Assembly: GCA_016844945.1 (NCBI GenBank)
Contig: JAERTJ010000198.1
Span: 19,884-83,883 of the forward strand
DNA length: 64,000 nt
Origin: Fidelibacterota bacterium
Lineage (GTDB): Bacteria > Fidelibacterota > UBA8477 > JABMPR01
Direction of reading: 5' to 3'
Both the position numbers and the translations under genes were made by a program. The notes under the pieces are model-generated. The model did no database searches and was not told where the DNA came from. It saw only the letters and a program-made list of their open reading frames with translations. Shown piece by piece: positions 39,301 through 46,913 of this stretch. Each line of letters begins with the position of its first letter. The first letter of the stretch is position 1.

Positions 39301-40404
39301 CTTATTAAAGATCAAAATTCATTCTCAATGTATGTAGAAGGCTTTGGGTGGGTAGGTACCCTGGATTCAATTCGAAATGAGAGTATGTACCAATTCAAAC
39401 TCGCTGAGCCAGACTCGTTGCTTTTTGTCGGCTATGCAAAGGATCCTGAATTAAATGCAATCTCAATCAGCAGCGGCTGGAACTGGATTGGTTATATCCC
39501 TCAATCCAGCTATCCGGTTAACGATGCTCTCGCATCCTTGTCTTCCAGTACAGGGGATTTGATTAAAAGTCAATTCGCTTATGCCCAATTTGTAGAAGGG
39601 CTTGGCTGGATAGGTAACTTGACCTATATGGAACCCGAATTGGGCTACGTGTTGAAATCAACGGATGCCGGAGAACTAATCTACCCCTTTTATGATGAGG
39701 AATCCTCAAGAACCCTGGCAAAACAGAACTTCGAGCCCCAACTGGTGGAAACTTCTCCTGAATGGACCGTCAACCCGCGGGATTATGAGTTCAATATGAA
39801 CATTACTGGACTCCTGTTCACCCATGATTCTGTATCCCAGGATGGATATGATATGATTGGAGCCTTTGTGGGAGATGAGTGCCGCGGTGTGGCACAACCC
39901 GTCTTTTTTGAAGCACTGGACCAACATATGGTCTTTATGAACGTCTATGGCAATGCTGAAGAGGACGACCCCGTCTTTTTCAAAGCCTATGATGCCAGTG
40001 CCGATGAGGAACTCTATGTGGAAGAATCTGTGGAATTCATTCCTAATGATATCCAGGGCACCATTGATGAACCCTTTGTCTGGGGTGCCAGATATCTGGG
40101 TATCGGAGATAGAGGCTATATCCCTGAGGAATTCAGCCTGAGCCAGAATTTCCCAAATCCATTTAACCCAATCACAACAATGGGTTTTGGATTACCAGAG
40201 GATAGTCATGTAACCATTCGGATCTATAACCTTTTGGGTCAGGAAATTCGTACCCTGGTCGATACCGATTTCACAGCAGGCTATCGTTTTGTGGAATGGA
40301 ATAGTCTGGATGATCATGGACGACTCATGACATCAGGAATTTATCTGGTGGTCATGGAAAGTGGGTCTTATCGCAAAGTACACAAGATATTGATGCTTAA
40401 ATAA
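33379..40404 (+). CDS. Giant LamG/Ig-like surface protein with T9SS tail (copy 1)
   Basis: The 2341-residue protein has a signal peptide (to LALTQ). Visible order: fibronectin-III-like (~85-170), LamG-type jelly rolls (~205-420 and ~463-665, each ending DDFRIW or DEFRFW), carboxypeptidase-regulatory-like domains (~710-890) and a ~320-residue unassigned Ser/Thr-rich module bounded by VPPGDGS (~1026) and SCPYE (~1346). Then come a Big_5-like domain (PEPVDGILESND, ~1590-1700), an ECRGV-type domain (~1811-1935, here ELRGI), a pair of GWSWIS/GWNWIG modules (~1945-2110), a second ECRGV domain (~2127-2240) and a T9SS tail (QNFPNPFNPIT). Presumed function: surface adhesion or glycan binding. It is homologous over its length to the 2189-residue protein at 48224. 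Confidence 0.85.
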   Translation: MKHFKHRSFFFLILGLIPGLALTQLCEPIYSVHKQTRTYAPEGQMTSTLYNTITIVGQPLITSTSTNYSQYSTTVGFFADYLTEPKAPLVRASDGDYQDKIYLEWDIEGDRTGPPITSNQVTVYRNGQTLTTLPISQTDYQDFNVFPGMSYNYGVSVENEMGESQIDDDAGFLNPNGMITGHIETPSGNPVPETKVMLTPNLGRSAYFERSQRSYVYWFDDTLNTHRQFEGLEQDYTIETWFRSNEIRKQVLFAAVDSASINHYITLRITPEGTIKWIHQPIAGENPTTITTSDSYVGPGQDWHHLAVVYEDSTHSMRMYIDGFLVGEEMTSAGIADKVEIVLGKKGPREPIYYLSGRLDDFRIWSLPRSWDDLRNMMDITLSGDEEGLVAYWKFDEADGETVFDLTSSNLDGATCNMERDNFRAPVYLGAISNDDGNYVIQGIYYDEGKSFNVTPSLASPIGRSLRFDGLDDYIQFSNEVVDLSSSFTIEGWLKTESQSNLSILTAVDPVDYAHQLSIGITDGNLRVSHFTRLLTTDLPDNEKLNDNLWHHFAVTSDSERYRIYLDGVDKGSRGILENTQESSELSIAKVSEQQGSNYYLGNLDEFRFWNTNRSVDEINGTMNQVLDGDEEGLENYWRFNDGKDNLVSDATGRMTGTIVGSLNSDINEMWSKDIPLNEYFHHTYEPESRAVALNSSNTAVNAVDFTDNSMIPVSGYVRYANSSCFQEGVEILLNGEHLIPPPYTDGTGKFVLDLEPGRIGDVISCSFEDHEFGPPRIELPMIVQPISNLFFDDLKTFDLTGVVAGGTCKYGLYSSGDSISITLESVDGCFKKTIVPDTTNGEYEFSDLPPTIYNISVYHSDLDIVFEADTVSLESSNRTKDFIYHSPLQIEFTGLPQTEVESDDYPLVLSQGSFYTAFFEVFEAYGSNHCLIDTFHLDITDNISDTSYSANLAGSEPGWIQFTGNQVNLLSGGDYPFQNSLEITATDTSGRNSSATFWALIMGDQIIPGVNFSTTTSKVPWYVLRVPPGDGSSTSLSSDQTICYTSNISYSIDHAGHSNNTLHTGTQQHILSAAGIGVQIGTITDIGFTVDIGANFSWNRTNVDIDETCDCLTTSEGYETSSDGLSSDEATVFIGGGYTVDLGMARNLSVDSNGAAVIEEVITMNTTGVHSTYIHNKYEIVNVLMPTLLDLFEDGDNPQALTDYEYWQYVLDLDSSAIANAEFNDSLVLGPDGEATGNISFGAGSSVEYSYSTEATSTVAHTMEFTDAQEFFLETGFDLLGAGWTLNVGYSRTSTDEETQSNETTKSRSIGFVLDDDDPGDVFALSVKSDPTWGMPVFELNGGETSCPYELGTFRRQVANLSMVDNSLSNIPPDEPAVFTLLLGNDSDTGESDTYTLSAVNESNPASAQIYTTENLANGVDYTLEGNENLSVTLQVFRGPEVYEYDDLVLDLSPACGGDDETSSQVTFSVHFEEPCSKSNIADPEDGLVVNGSAVGNELPVIINGYNYDPLDTFMTSLELQYRPSSGGNWFRADVVSVGDISNDQVTLSFNHAPEIISDGYWELRSQARCSGGKYPGTSETITILIDRSGPQVLGLPEPVDGILESNDLIRINFDETINCDEIIQANGDIRLINTSNNNGVDFEYSCGENAIIIDPSDPDRFLENLILRAEINNLQDMYGNVIDESISWEFFVNRNPLEWLGSDITNIVLEVDDSFSTTRQIVNNGGSNRSWSLIGGRVGDTPSGAPEDLPDWLEVSPIEGILTPGAAQDITISMVDGLSYGRDSTTLYAAGTMGDEPLIIDIRRLCPEPEWTFNPSDYQYSMNITANLLIDDGVLDPVLSVDEFDRIGVFVGNELRGIAGVTYMEDLSELSNIHPYEIFLTIYSNVSSGEELSFRVWDASECRELGWIEEFYVFNANSVYGSPTNPMNITATNKIVSNMAVSDGWSWISLNLEADDMSTNAVTQFMQLSNNDLIKDQNSFSMYVEGFGWVGTLDSIRNESMYQFKLAEPDSLLFVGYAKDPELNAISISSGWNWIGYIPQSSYPVNDALASLSSSTGDLIKSQFAYAQFVEGLGWIGNLTYMEPELGYVLKSTDAGELIYPFYDEESSRTLAKQNFEPQLVETSPEWTVNPRDYEFNMNITGLLFTHDSVSQDGYDMIGAFVGDECRGVAQPVFFEALDQHMVFMNVYGNAEEDDPVFFKAYDASADEELYVEESVEFIPNDIQGTIDEPFVWGARYLGIGDRGYIPEEFSLSQNFPNPFNPITTMGFGLPEDSHVTIRIYNLLGQEIRTLVDTDFTAGYRFVEWNSLDDHGRLMTSGIYLVVMESGSYRKVHKILMLK

Positions 40405-40458
40405 GATCCAGGTCCTTCACATCGATGATAAATATGGATACATCACTCCAAAAAAGTA

Positions 40459-40492
40459 CTCGGGTCAGGATTGATACAAACTCTGACCCGAG
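40459..40492. terminator. Intergenic hairpin, possible terminator
   Basis: CTCGGGTCAG (40459-40468) and CTGACCCGAG (40483-40492) are perfect 10-base arms around a 14-base loop. On the plus strand no T-run follows; read on the minus strand it is followed closely by TTTTTT. It separates two large plus-strand genes. Confidence 0.5.
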
Positions 40493-40522
40493 ATACAGAT
40501 ATAAACATGAGATGAGGAAGAC

Positions 40523-43500
40523 ATGAGATTGTTTCGAAAATTTCCCGTCATAGTAATCATCCTGTTGATTTTAATGTTGAGACCTGGGTATACCAGGGAG
40601 GTCCCAGACTGGGCAGTAAATCCTGCAGATTTTCAGAATTCTGTCAATCTCACCGCTCAACTGTTTGTCGATTATGTTTCAAGCACCAATCCAGCCGACC
40701 AAATTGCAGCATTCGTAGGTGAGGAATGCCGGGGCGTAGTAACATCTGCGACGATGGGTGAACAACAGTTGTTCTTTTTAACCGCCTATTCCAATATTAA
40801 CGCCGAAAATATGAGCTTGAAGGCTTATATATCGGATCTGGATAGCATTGTGATGCTCAACGAATCTCTGGAATTTGTGGTTGGAGTTGAGTATGGAAAC
40901 CCACTGGATCCCGTAGAATTGAATGCAATCATTCTCTTCGATCACCCCCCCTTAGTATCAGGTCTGCAGGATCAAACCATTGAAATTGGTGGATCCTTCA
41001 GTACGCTCAACCTGGACAATTATCTCACCGAGTTGGATGGGGATGAGGTTACCTGGAACAACTCAGAAACCGAACATATAGAAGTCGCTTTAGATACTGA
41101 AAATGTAGCAACCTTCACCGTTTTACACACTGGGTGGGTGGGAAGTGAAACCATTCGTTTTACTGCCACAGATGTCACGGAATCCACTCTGGTTGGTGAG
41201 GATTCCCTAACTCTGACTGTTTTACCCGAGGATCATCCACCAGAGCTAACATCGATCCCAAACCAGACTATTGGACAGGGAGGAACGTTTGCTCCAATTC
41301 AACTTGAGAGCTACCTGACTGAGGAAGATGGTGATACCATCTCCTGGTCAATGGTTTTTGAAGAGCGATCAGAGACACATCCATTGCCAGGTTGGTCCTT
41401 TGAACCCTCAAACTTTTCAAGCACCATGAATATCACGGCGACCGTCAGAACCAGGGGCAAACCGATTAGATCAGACAATTACTCATTGGCTGTCTTTGTG
41501 GGGGATGAGTGTCGTGGTGTTGTGAATCCACAGTTTTTCAATGAATCCGGGATATTCTTCCTCACTGCCTATGCCAGTACGGACCATGAGATCCTTCGTT
41601 TTCGGCTTTATGATGGTACTGAAATGCTCAATTTGCCGGTTCTCGAAAATATTGTGTTTGAATCGGGTACTTCACTGGGAACACCTGCATCACCTGTTTC
41701 ACTACAGGCAGGTTATGTAATTGCTCAAATTGGTCCTGACCATCGTGTCAATTTATCTGTCGTTGATCCGCTCTGGAACGGCAGTGAAAGTATTCGCTTC
41801 TACGCCAGGGATGTTGGCACGCTTAATGAATATAGTGATTCCACATTGGTCAATTTTACTGTCCTCCCTGATCATACCCCGCTGGTTTTTGGTATACCAG
41901 GTCAATCCATTGAACGAGGAGAGGATTTCGCCAGTTTCGATCTGGATGAATATCTTACAGAATTGGATGGTGATGAAATTTCCTGGTCAGTCTCAGGCAA
42001 CAATGAGCTACAAGTGAATATTGATGCAGAGCATGTCGCGTCCATTGTTCAGCATGGTGGGGACTGGATAGGGTCTGAATCACTCATATTCACGGTCACC
42101 GATGAGGGTCCTAATTTCTTTAATAGCTCGGATACCGCTCTATTTACCATACTTCCCATCGATCATGCACCTCTTGTAGGTGAGATTCCTGATCAAACCA
42201 TTGGGAGTGGCGGCAGTTTCATTCCCGTTGTTCTGGATGAATACCTTACTGAGATCGATGGTCATGACATTCAGTGGACCTATATCCAGGGTGAACCCAT
42301 TCAGACTGATCCTGATCCTATGTGGACTGTGAACCCTGCTGATTTTGAGTTCAACATGACTCTGACGAGTATGTTAAGTAGCAGGGGGCTACTAGTAAAC
42401 CATGCGAATTATACGCTGGGTGCATTCTCAGGGGAGACATGCCGGGGTGTGGCAAATCCGATTTCATTTGAAGATGATTGGTTGTTTTTTATCACGATCT
42501 ATGCGAATTCAGATGGAGAAGAAATTACATTTCGTCTTTTTGATAGAGAGCTTGAAATCAATGTTCCAGTAGTAGAGCGAACTCATTTTGAAGCTTCTAA
42601 CACCATAGGTACACCTGCATCACCCTATCTAATGAATGCCGGTTTCCTCCAGATCCTCATTGATTCAAACAATACCGCCAGTATTTCTGCTATGGATCAA
42701 ACATGGTCTGGTGCAGAAGAAATCATCTTTCGTGCAGAGGATATGAGGACAGAGAATCAATATGCTGGCTCCACAGCCGTTCAATTTACTATTCTAGAGG
42801 ATCATGTACCCCTGGTCTATGGTATCCCTGACCAATTATTGCCCTTTGGCGCTGACTTTCAGAGTTTTGACCTGGATGACTATCTAACTGAATTGGATGG
42901 GGATGAGGTCATCTGGTCAGTCTCAGGACAGCAATATCATACCGTCAACATAGACAATGAAAACCTGGTAACATTCATTCCTCAGGGAGATGACTGGTCA
43001 GGATCTGAAACCCTTATCTTCGAGGTAAGCGATGTAAATCCCAACGCTTTCAGTAGTCGTGACACGGTTCTCCTGAGGATAATGCCCCCTGATTTTCCAC
43101 CACAGCTGGAACCAATTCCAGATCAGACCATTGGGCTGGGTGGAAGTTTTCAAACCATGAATCTTTTGGATTATCTGATAAATACGGATGGAGATCCCGT
43201 TAGCTGGTCCTTTGATTATCCCAGAGCAGAGAATCCTATCTCTGATCCAGGTTGGGGCACTACTACAAGTGAGTATGAGTTTAACATGTCTCTTACAGCA
43301 GAGCTAAGCCTGCGTGGCGAGCACTCATCAAATCCACTCAATACTCTGGCTGCATTTTCAGATGGTGAATGTCGTGGTGTTGCCCAACCTGTTACAACAG
43401 GGGAGCGTCCACTTTATTTTCTCACCATTTATGGGAATGCTCAAGGTGAGCAGATGGAATTTCGAGTGTTTGATCAAACCCGGATGGATACCCTCACTGT

Positions 43501-44863
43501 TCACCAGGATTTACAGTTTGAGAACAATGCCATTATTGGTTCACCTACAAATCCAGAACGGCTTGTCGCTCAGAACATATCGATTGAGTTTATAAGTGAT
43601 CACGAGATTCAGCCATCGGCTGCAAATCCCCTATGGACCGGTACTGAAGTCGTTACCATCTATGTAACGGACGAGAACACCATCGAAGCATATTCTGATT
43701 CATCAACTATCCGATTTACTGTCCTCTCAGAGCAAACTCCCAATGTTTCCGAAATACCAGATCAGAGAGTTATGGAAGGAGAAAGCTTTGAATCTATAGC
43801 TTTAGAAGAATACCTCCAATATCCTGAACCTGAGGAAGTTAACTGGAGTGTGTCAGGTGGCATTGAATTGAATTTCAGTATCAGTGAAAATCGGCTACTC
43901 AATGTGGATATCCCGGACAGCAACTGGTATGGCGAAGAAACAATTGAGTTGATGGCTAGTAATGTTGCCGATCCAGATTTATATCATCGGCAGTCAATTC
44001 AGTTTGCCGTTCAGGCTATAAATGATAGACCCGTAGTAGCATCCCAAACTTATGAATTGGATGAAGATAATTCCATTGAAATTAGCCTGACAGCAACAGA
44101 TGCAGATAGTGATTCTCTTTATCTCAGTATTGTAATACCTGCGTTGCATGGAACTTATGAAAGTGGGTTTTACAGACCTGATACCAATTATTTCGGTGTT
44201 GATTCGCTTGGATATGTTGCATTTGATGGTGAACTCTATTCGGATACTGCCATGGTCTCTATTAGCATTCATCCAGTCAATGATCCTCCTGAATTCACAA
44301 GCATCCCCATTCTACTCATAGAGGAGGATGATCTGTACATTTATCAGATGGAGGCTTCAGATGTGGACAGTGACAGTTTACGATTTAGAGTTCACGCTTT
44401 ACCGGAGTGGCTCTTCATGGTCGGAGGAAACCAACTTCATGGTTTTCCCACAAATGCTGATATAGGTTTCCACCAGGTTGAACTGAGTGTATCCGATTTT
44501 GAAAATCCTGAAACTCAGGTAAGTCAAAATTTTACCGTTGAAGTAATCCCTGGTCTGGGAATAGGAGATGAGGGGTATATACCAGATGTGTACAGCTTGA
44601 GTCACAATTTTCCAAATCCATTCAATCCACGAACAACGCTGGGTTATGGAATACCAGAAGAGGGATATGTAAGTATCCGCATTTTTAACATTCATGGTCA
44701 AGAAGTTCGGACCTTGTTAGATGAGTACAATGAAGCAGGGTATCGCTTTGTGGAATGGAATGGGCAAAATGATCTGGGTCAACAGGTACCATCAGGTTTC
44801 TACATCACTGTCATGGAGAGCGGTTCGTTCCGTGAAGTAAGAAAAATGGTTATGCTAAAATAG
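40523..44863 (+). CDS. Repeat surface protein with nested ECRGV/Ig-like domains and T9SS tail
   Basis: The 1446-residue protein has a signal peptide (about 1-25), then an ECRGV domain (29-135). Seven Ig/cadherin-like repeats follow (140-236, 237-449, 450-547, 548-759, 760-857, 858-1070, 1071-1167), each opening HxPLVxxIPDQTI and YLTELDGDEISWS. Repeats 2, 4 and 6 are twice as long because an ECRGV domain (290-395, 600-705, 909-1015) is inserted after the SWS strand; the second half of the repeat (WNGSESIRFYARD) resumes afterwards. The result is three ~310-residue super-repeats. Two cadherin-type domains (1168-1254, 1255-1345) and a T9SS tail (HNFPNPFNPRT) finish it. It is likely a surface stalk or adhesin; function unknown. 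Confidence 0.85.
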   Translation: MRLFRKFPVIVIILLILMLRPGYTREVPDWAVNPADFQNSVNLTAQLFVDYVSSTNPADQIAAFVGEECRGVVTSATMGEQQLFFLTAYSNINAENMSLKAYISDLDSIVMLNESLEFVVGVEYGNPLDPVELNAIILFDHPPLVSGLQDQTIEIGGSFSTLNLDNYLTELDGDEVTWNNSETEHIEVALDTENVATFTVLHTGWVGSETIRFTATDVTESTLVGEDSLTLTVLPEDHPPELTSIPNQTIGQGGTFAPIQLESYLTEEDGDTISWSMVFEERSETHPLPGWSFEPSNFSSTMNITATVRTRGKPIRSDNYSLAVFVGDECRGVVNPQFFNESGIFFLTAYASTDHEILRFRLYDGTEMLNLPVLENIVFESGTSLGTPASPVSLQAGYVIAQIGPDHRVNLSVVDPLWNGSESIRFYARDVGTLNEYSDSTLVNFTVLPDHTPLVFGIPGQSIERGEDFASFDLDEYLTELDGDEISWSVSGNNELQVNIDAEHVASIVQHGGDWIGSESLIFTVTDEGPNFFNSSDTALFTILPIDHAPLVGEIPDQTIGSGGSFIPVVLDEYLTEIDGHDIQWTYIQGEPIQTDPDPMWTVNPADFEFNMTLTSMLSSRGLLVNHANYTLGAFSGETCRGVANPISFEDDWLFFITIYANSDGEEITFRLFDRELEINVPVVERTHFEASNTIGTPASPYLMNAGFLQILIDSNNTASISAMDQTWSGAEEIIFRAEDMRTENQYAGSTAVQFTILEDHVPLVYGIPDQLLPFGADFQSFDLDDYLTELDGDEVIWSVSGQQYHTVNIDNENLVTFIPQGDDWSGSETLIFEVSDVNPNAFSSRDTVLLRIMPPDFPPQLEPIPDQTIGLGGSFQTMNLLDYLINTDGDPVSWSFDYPRAENPISDPGWGTTTSEYEFNMSLTAELSLRGEHSSNPLNTLAAFSDGECRGVAQPVTTGERPLYFLTIYGNAQGEQMEFRVFDQTRMDTLTVHQDLQFENNAIIGSPTNPERLVAQNISIEFISDHEIQPSAANPLWTGTEVVTIYVTDENTIEAYSDSSTIRFTVLSEQTPNVSEIPDQRVMEGESFESIALEEYLQYPEPEEVNWSVSGGIELNFSISENRLLNVDIPDSNWYGEETIELMASNVADPDLYHRQSIQFAVQAINDRPVVASQTYELDEDNSIEISLTATDADSDSLYLSIVIPALHGTYESGFYRPDTNYFGVDSLGYVAFDGELYSDTAMVSISIHPVNDPPEFTSIPILLIEEDDLYIYQMEASDVDSDSLRFRVHALPEWLFMVGGNQLHGFPTNADIGFHQVELSVSDFENPETQVSQNFTVEVIPGLGIGDEGYIPDVYSLSHNFPNPFNPRTTLGYGIPEEGYVSIRIFNIHGQEVRTLLDEYNEAGYRFVEWNGQNDLGQQVPSGFYITVMESGSFREVRKMVMLK

Positions 44864-45243
44864 TGGTTGCAATCCATATCTCAGTTACAAAGAACTTTCT
44901 GGAGTGACCTGTTCGACCCCTGAACAGGTTCATCATCTGCAATGCTGAGCCTGTTCGGCGTAGCACCTCATTGCGTAGTTTGGGTTTTTGAAGTACCATG
45001 CAATGTTGAATCTTTTTTGCCTGCATCACTGTGATATCACCGTTTCACCCTGCAAGTAGCTCTATCCTTTTAGGCTTTGAGTGTTGTACAAACGGGAAGG
45101 ACCAATGAAATGTATGCCTGGGACAATGAGTGATTGGTCGCAGGAGACAACATCATTTTTACAAGATTCAAGAACACACTTGACCTCCCAACGATCGTAT
45201 TTAACTTCAATTTGACAGTTCATTCATGGAAAATGGGAATCTT
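44864..45243 (+). other. Gene-free interval with hairpin and intergenic-repeat remnants
   Basis: About 380 bases without a gene. It contains the hairpin at 44907-44929 and, from ~44943, GCTGAGCCTGTTCGGCGTAG, which resembles the dispersed intergenic repeats of the CTGAGC...TCGAAGC kind found in many bacterial genomes. The promoter for the 45244 gene presumably lies in the last 150 bases but no boxes are convincing. Confidence 0.5.
44907..44929. terminator. Hairpin downstream of the 1446-residue gene
   Basis: ACCTGTTC (44907-44914) pairs with GAACAGGT (44922-44929) around a GACCCCT loop; no U-run follows. It shares the core TGTTCGACCC with the hairpin at 54822-54856. Confidence 0.45.
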
Positions 45244-46542
45244 ATGAAAATATCTCCAAAAATTATTGTTCAAGTGTTGCTTCTAACAAGTGTTTGGGCG
45301 CAATACCCGACTGAATGGGCTGTGGATGCACATGATTTTGAACATACCATGACCCTGACAGGTGAGCTACGGATAAATGATCAGCTGCAAACCAACACCT
45401 CCAGTGCTGTCGCAGCATTTAGTGGGGGTCAGTGTAGGGGGGTCGTTGAGGGGACACAGGTTGGGGAAGACGTGCTCTATTTTCTTTTGATCTACGCTAA
45501 CACACCTGGTGATTCTCTGGATTTTCAAGCGTGGGATGCAGCCTCTGAAACCGTTCTGTCACTGGATGAATACATGATCTTCTCCAGTGGAGCAGCACTG
45601 GGTACCGTTGATTCACCCTATGAGCTCTCTGGTATCAATTCGTTCACCCACATTCAAGCCTATGGTGAAACATATGAGCTACCAGAAGATGAAACATCAA
45701 TGCACCCACTGGATATTCTGGCAAACGATAGTTATGACCGAAGTCTGGCAATGATGGTCACCTTTCCCACGCCGCCTCTCCACGGAACCCTTTACGAAAA
45801 TCTGGATCAGACCTTTACCTATGCCTCAGATCTGAATTATTTTGGACCGGATTCATTCCAGTATCGGGTTTCTCATGCCTATGGAGCGGATTCTGCCTGG
45901 GTGCAACTCAATATCACACCTGTAGATGATCCGTTGACTGAATTTGAATTGCTCACCCCATCCAACAATACCCTGTTTGATCAAAATGCCAATATCGCAC
46001 AAAACTTTAGCTGGGAAATTCCCATTGATTACGATGGAGATCCAATCTCGTATTCATTGTATTTCTTGAATGATGATGCTCTGGATACATCATATTCCTC
46101 TATTGTCAATTCCTTTCAAGTCAGTATTGAGGAACTTAGCCGAGATACCTGGCTGGATTGGCATGTGGTTGCCTATGATGGCTGGGGGATGACTGCATCA
46201 GCTGATACCTTTTCTGTTCAGGTATCAAGTTTAGTAGATGTAGACCAACGCACATTCCTCCCAGAGCGTATGTCAGTAAGTCAGAATTATCCCAACCCTT
46301 TTAATCCAATCACCACAATCGAGTATGGCCTACCTGAGGCGGGAGATGTGCGTATCATCATTCGTGATGTTTCAGGCAGGACAATAGTTAATAAACTATT
46401 CTGGAATAGGAACCCGGGCTGGCATGAGTTTAGTTGGGACGGAACCAACAATAATGGAGAGTCTGTTGGCGCTGGAATTTATTTTTGCCAGATTCAGGTT
46501 GGTCTCAACTCTGAAGTTAGAAAGATGGTTCTGTTGAAATAA
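45244..46542 (+). CDS. ECRGV-domain surface protein with cadherin-like domains and T9SS tail
   Basis: I choose ATG 45244 (432 residues) with GGGAA upstream; ATG 45226 would add six residues before a normal signal peptide (to VWAQ). One ECRGV-type domain (about 18-130; here FSGGQCRGVVEG) begins with WAVDAHDFEHTMTLTGEL. A cadherin/VCBS-like domain follows (~135-235, ELPEDETSMHPLDILANDSYD, YFGPDSFQYRV), then a second beta-domain (~240-335) and a T9SS tail (QNYPNPFNPIT). It is the minimal member of the family that includes the 1446-residue neighbour, so it shows which domain is common to all four. Secreted or surface-attached; function unknown. Confidence 0.82.
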   Translation: MKISPKIIVQVLLLTSVWAQYPTEWAVDAHDFEHTMTLTGELRINDQLQTNTSSAVAAFSGGQCRGVVEGTQVGEDVLYFLLIYANTPGDSLDFQAWDAASETVLSLDEYMIFSSGAALGTVDSPYELSGINSFTHIQAYGETYELPEDETSMHPLDILANDSYDRSLAMMVTFPTPPLHGTLYENLDQTFTYASDLNYFGPDSFQYRVSHAYGADSAWVQLNITPVDDPLTEFELLTPSNNTLFDQNANIAQNFSWEIPIDYDGDPISYSLYFLNDDALDTSYSSIVNSFQVSIEELSRDTWLDWHVVAYDGWGMTASADTFSVQVSSLVDVDQRTFLPERMSVSQNYPNPFNPITTIEYGLPEAGDVRIIIRDVSGRTIVNKLFWNRNPGWHEFSWDGTNNNGESVGAGIYFCQIQVGLNSEVRKMVLLK

Positions 46543-46569
46543 AAACAGTAAATTTCAAATAGCAATTAT

Positions 46570-46601
46570 AAAACAGGGGCTGATTTTTCAGGCCCTGTTT
46601 T
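46570..46601 (+). terminator. Rho-independent-type terminator
   Basis: AAAACAGGGGCTGA (46570-46583) pairs with TCAGGCCCTGTTTT (46588-46601) with a single mismatch and a TTTT loop; the stem itself ends in TTTT. It lies 28 bases after the stop of the upstream gene. Confidence 0.82.
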
Positions 46602-46913
46602 ACATTATAAAGACAAAATTGTACTCAATAATTGACAACGCTGTCATTAAAAATTGACAATCTAATTCAAATTTAACTTCAAGAAGATTTTAGAACTAAT
46701 GTTAAAGGGTAAGTGTACTCAAACCCTGCAAGCTTCTTAAAAAATATTTCACAACCACTATGTCATAACTGGAAAAGAAATAAACACCTACAAAGGTGAT
46801 GATAGTGGTCACTATAAGAATAATGAAATCAAGGGTTTAGATTATTGGATTAGGGATCAATATTTGTAGTTTATCATGGAAATTGAAAATCTAACTAAAT
46901 GTAGGGGAAAACC
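46602..46913 (+). other. Gene-free interval, probable promoter region
   Basis: About 310 AT-rich bases. Two TTGACA boxes (46632 and 46654) are present and TGACA/TGTCA (46633-46646) form a small inverted repeat. No convincing -10 partner at standard spacing was identified, and no RNA gene or open frame was seen. Confidence 0.4.

Noticed and set aside
40940..43732. Possible CRISPR or DNA satellite from regular repeats
   Set aside because: The periodicity is in protein domains of ~310 residues within one open frame; DNA copies are divergent and there are no short identical repeats with spacers.
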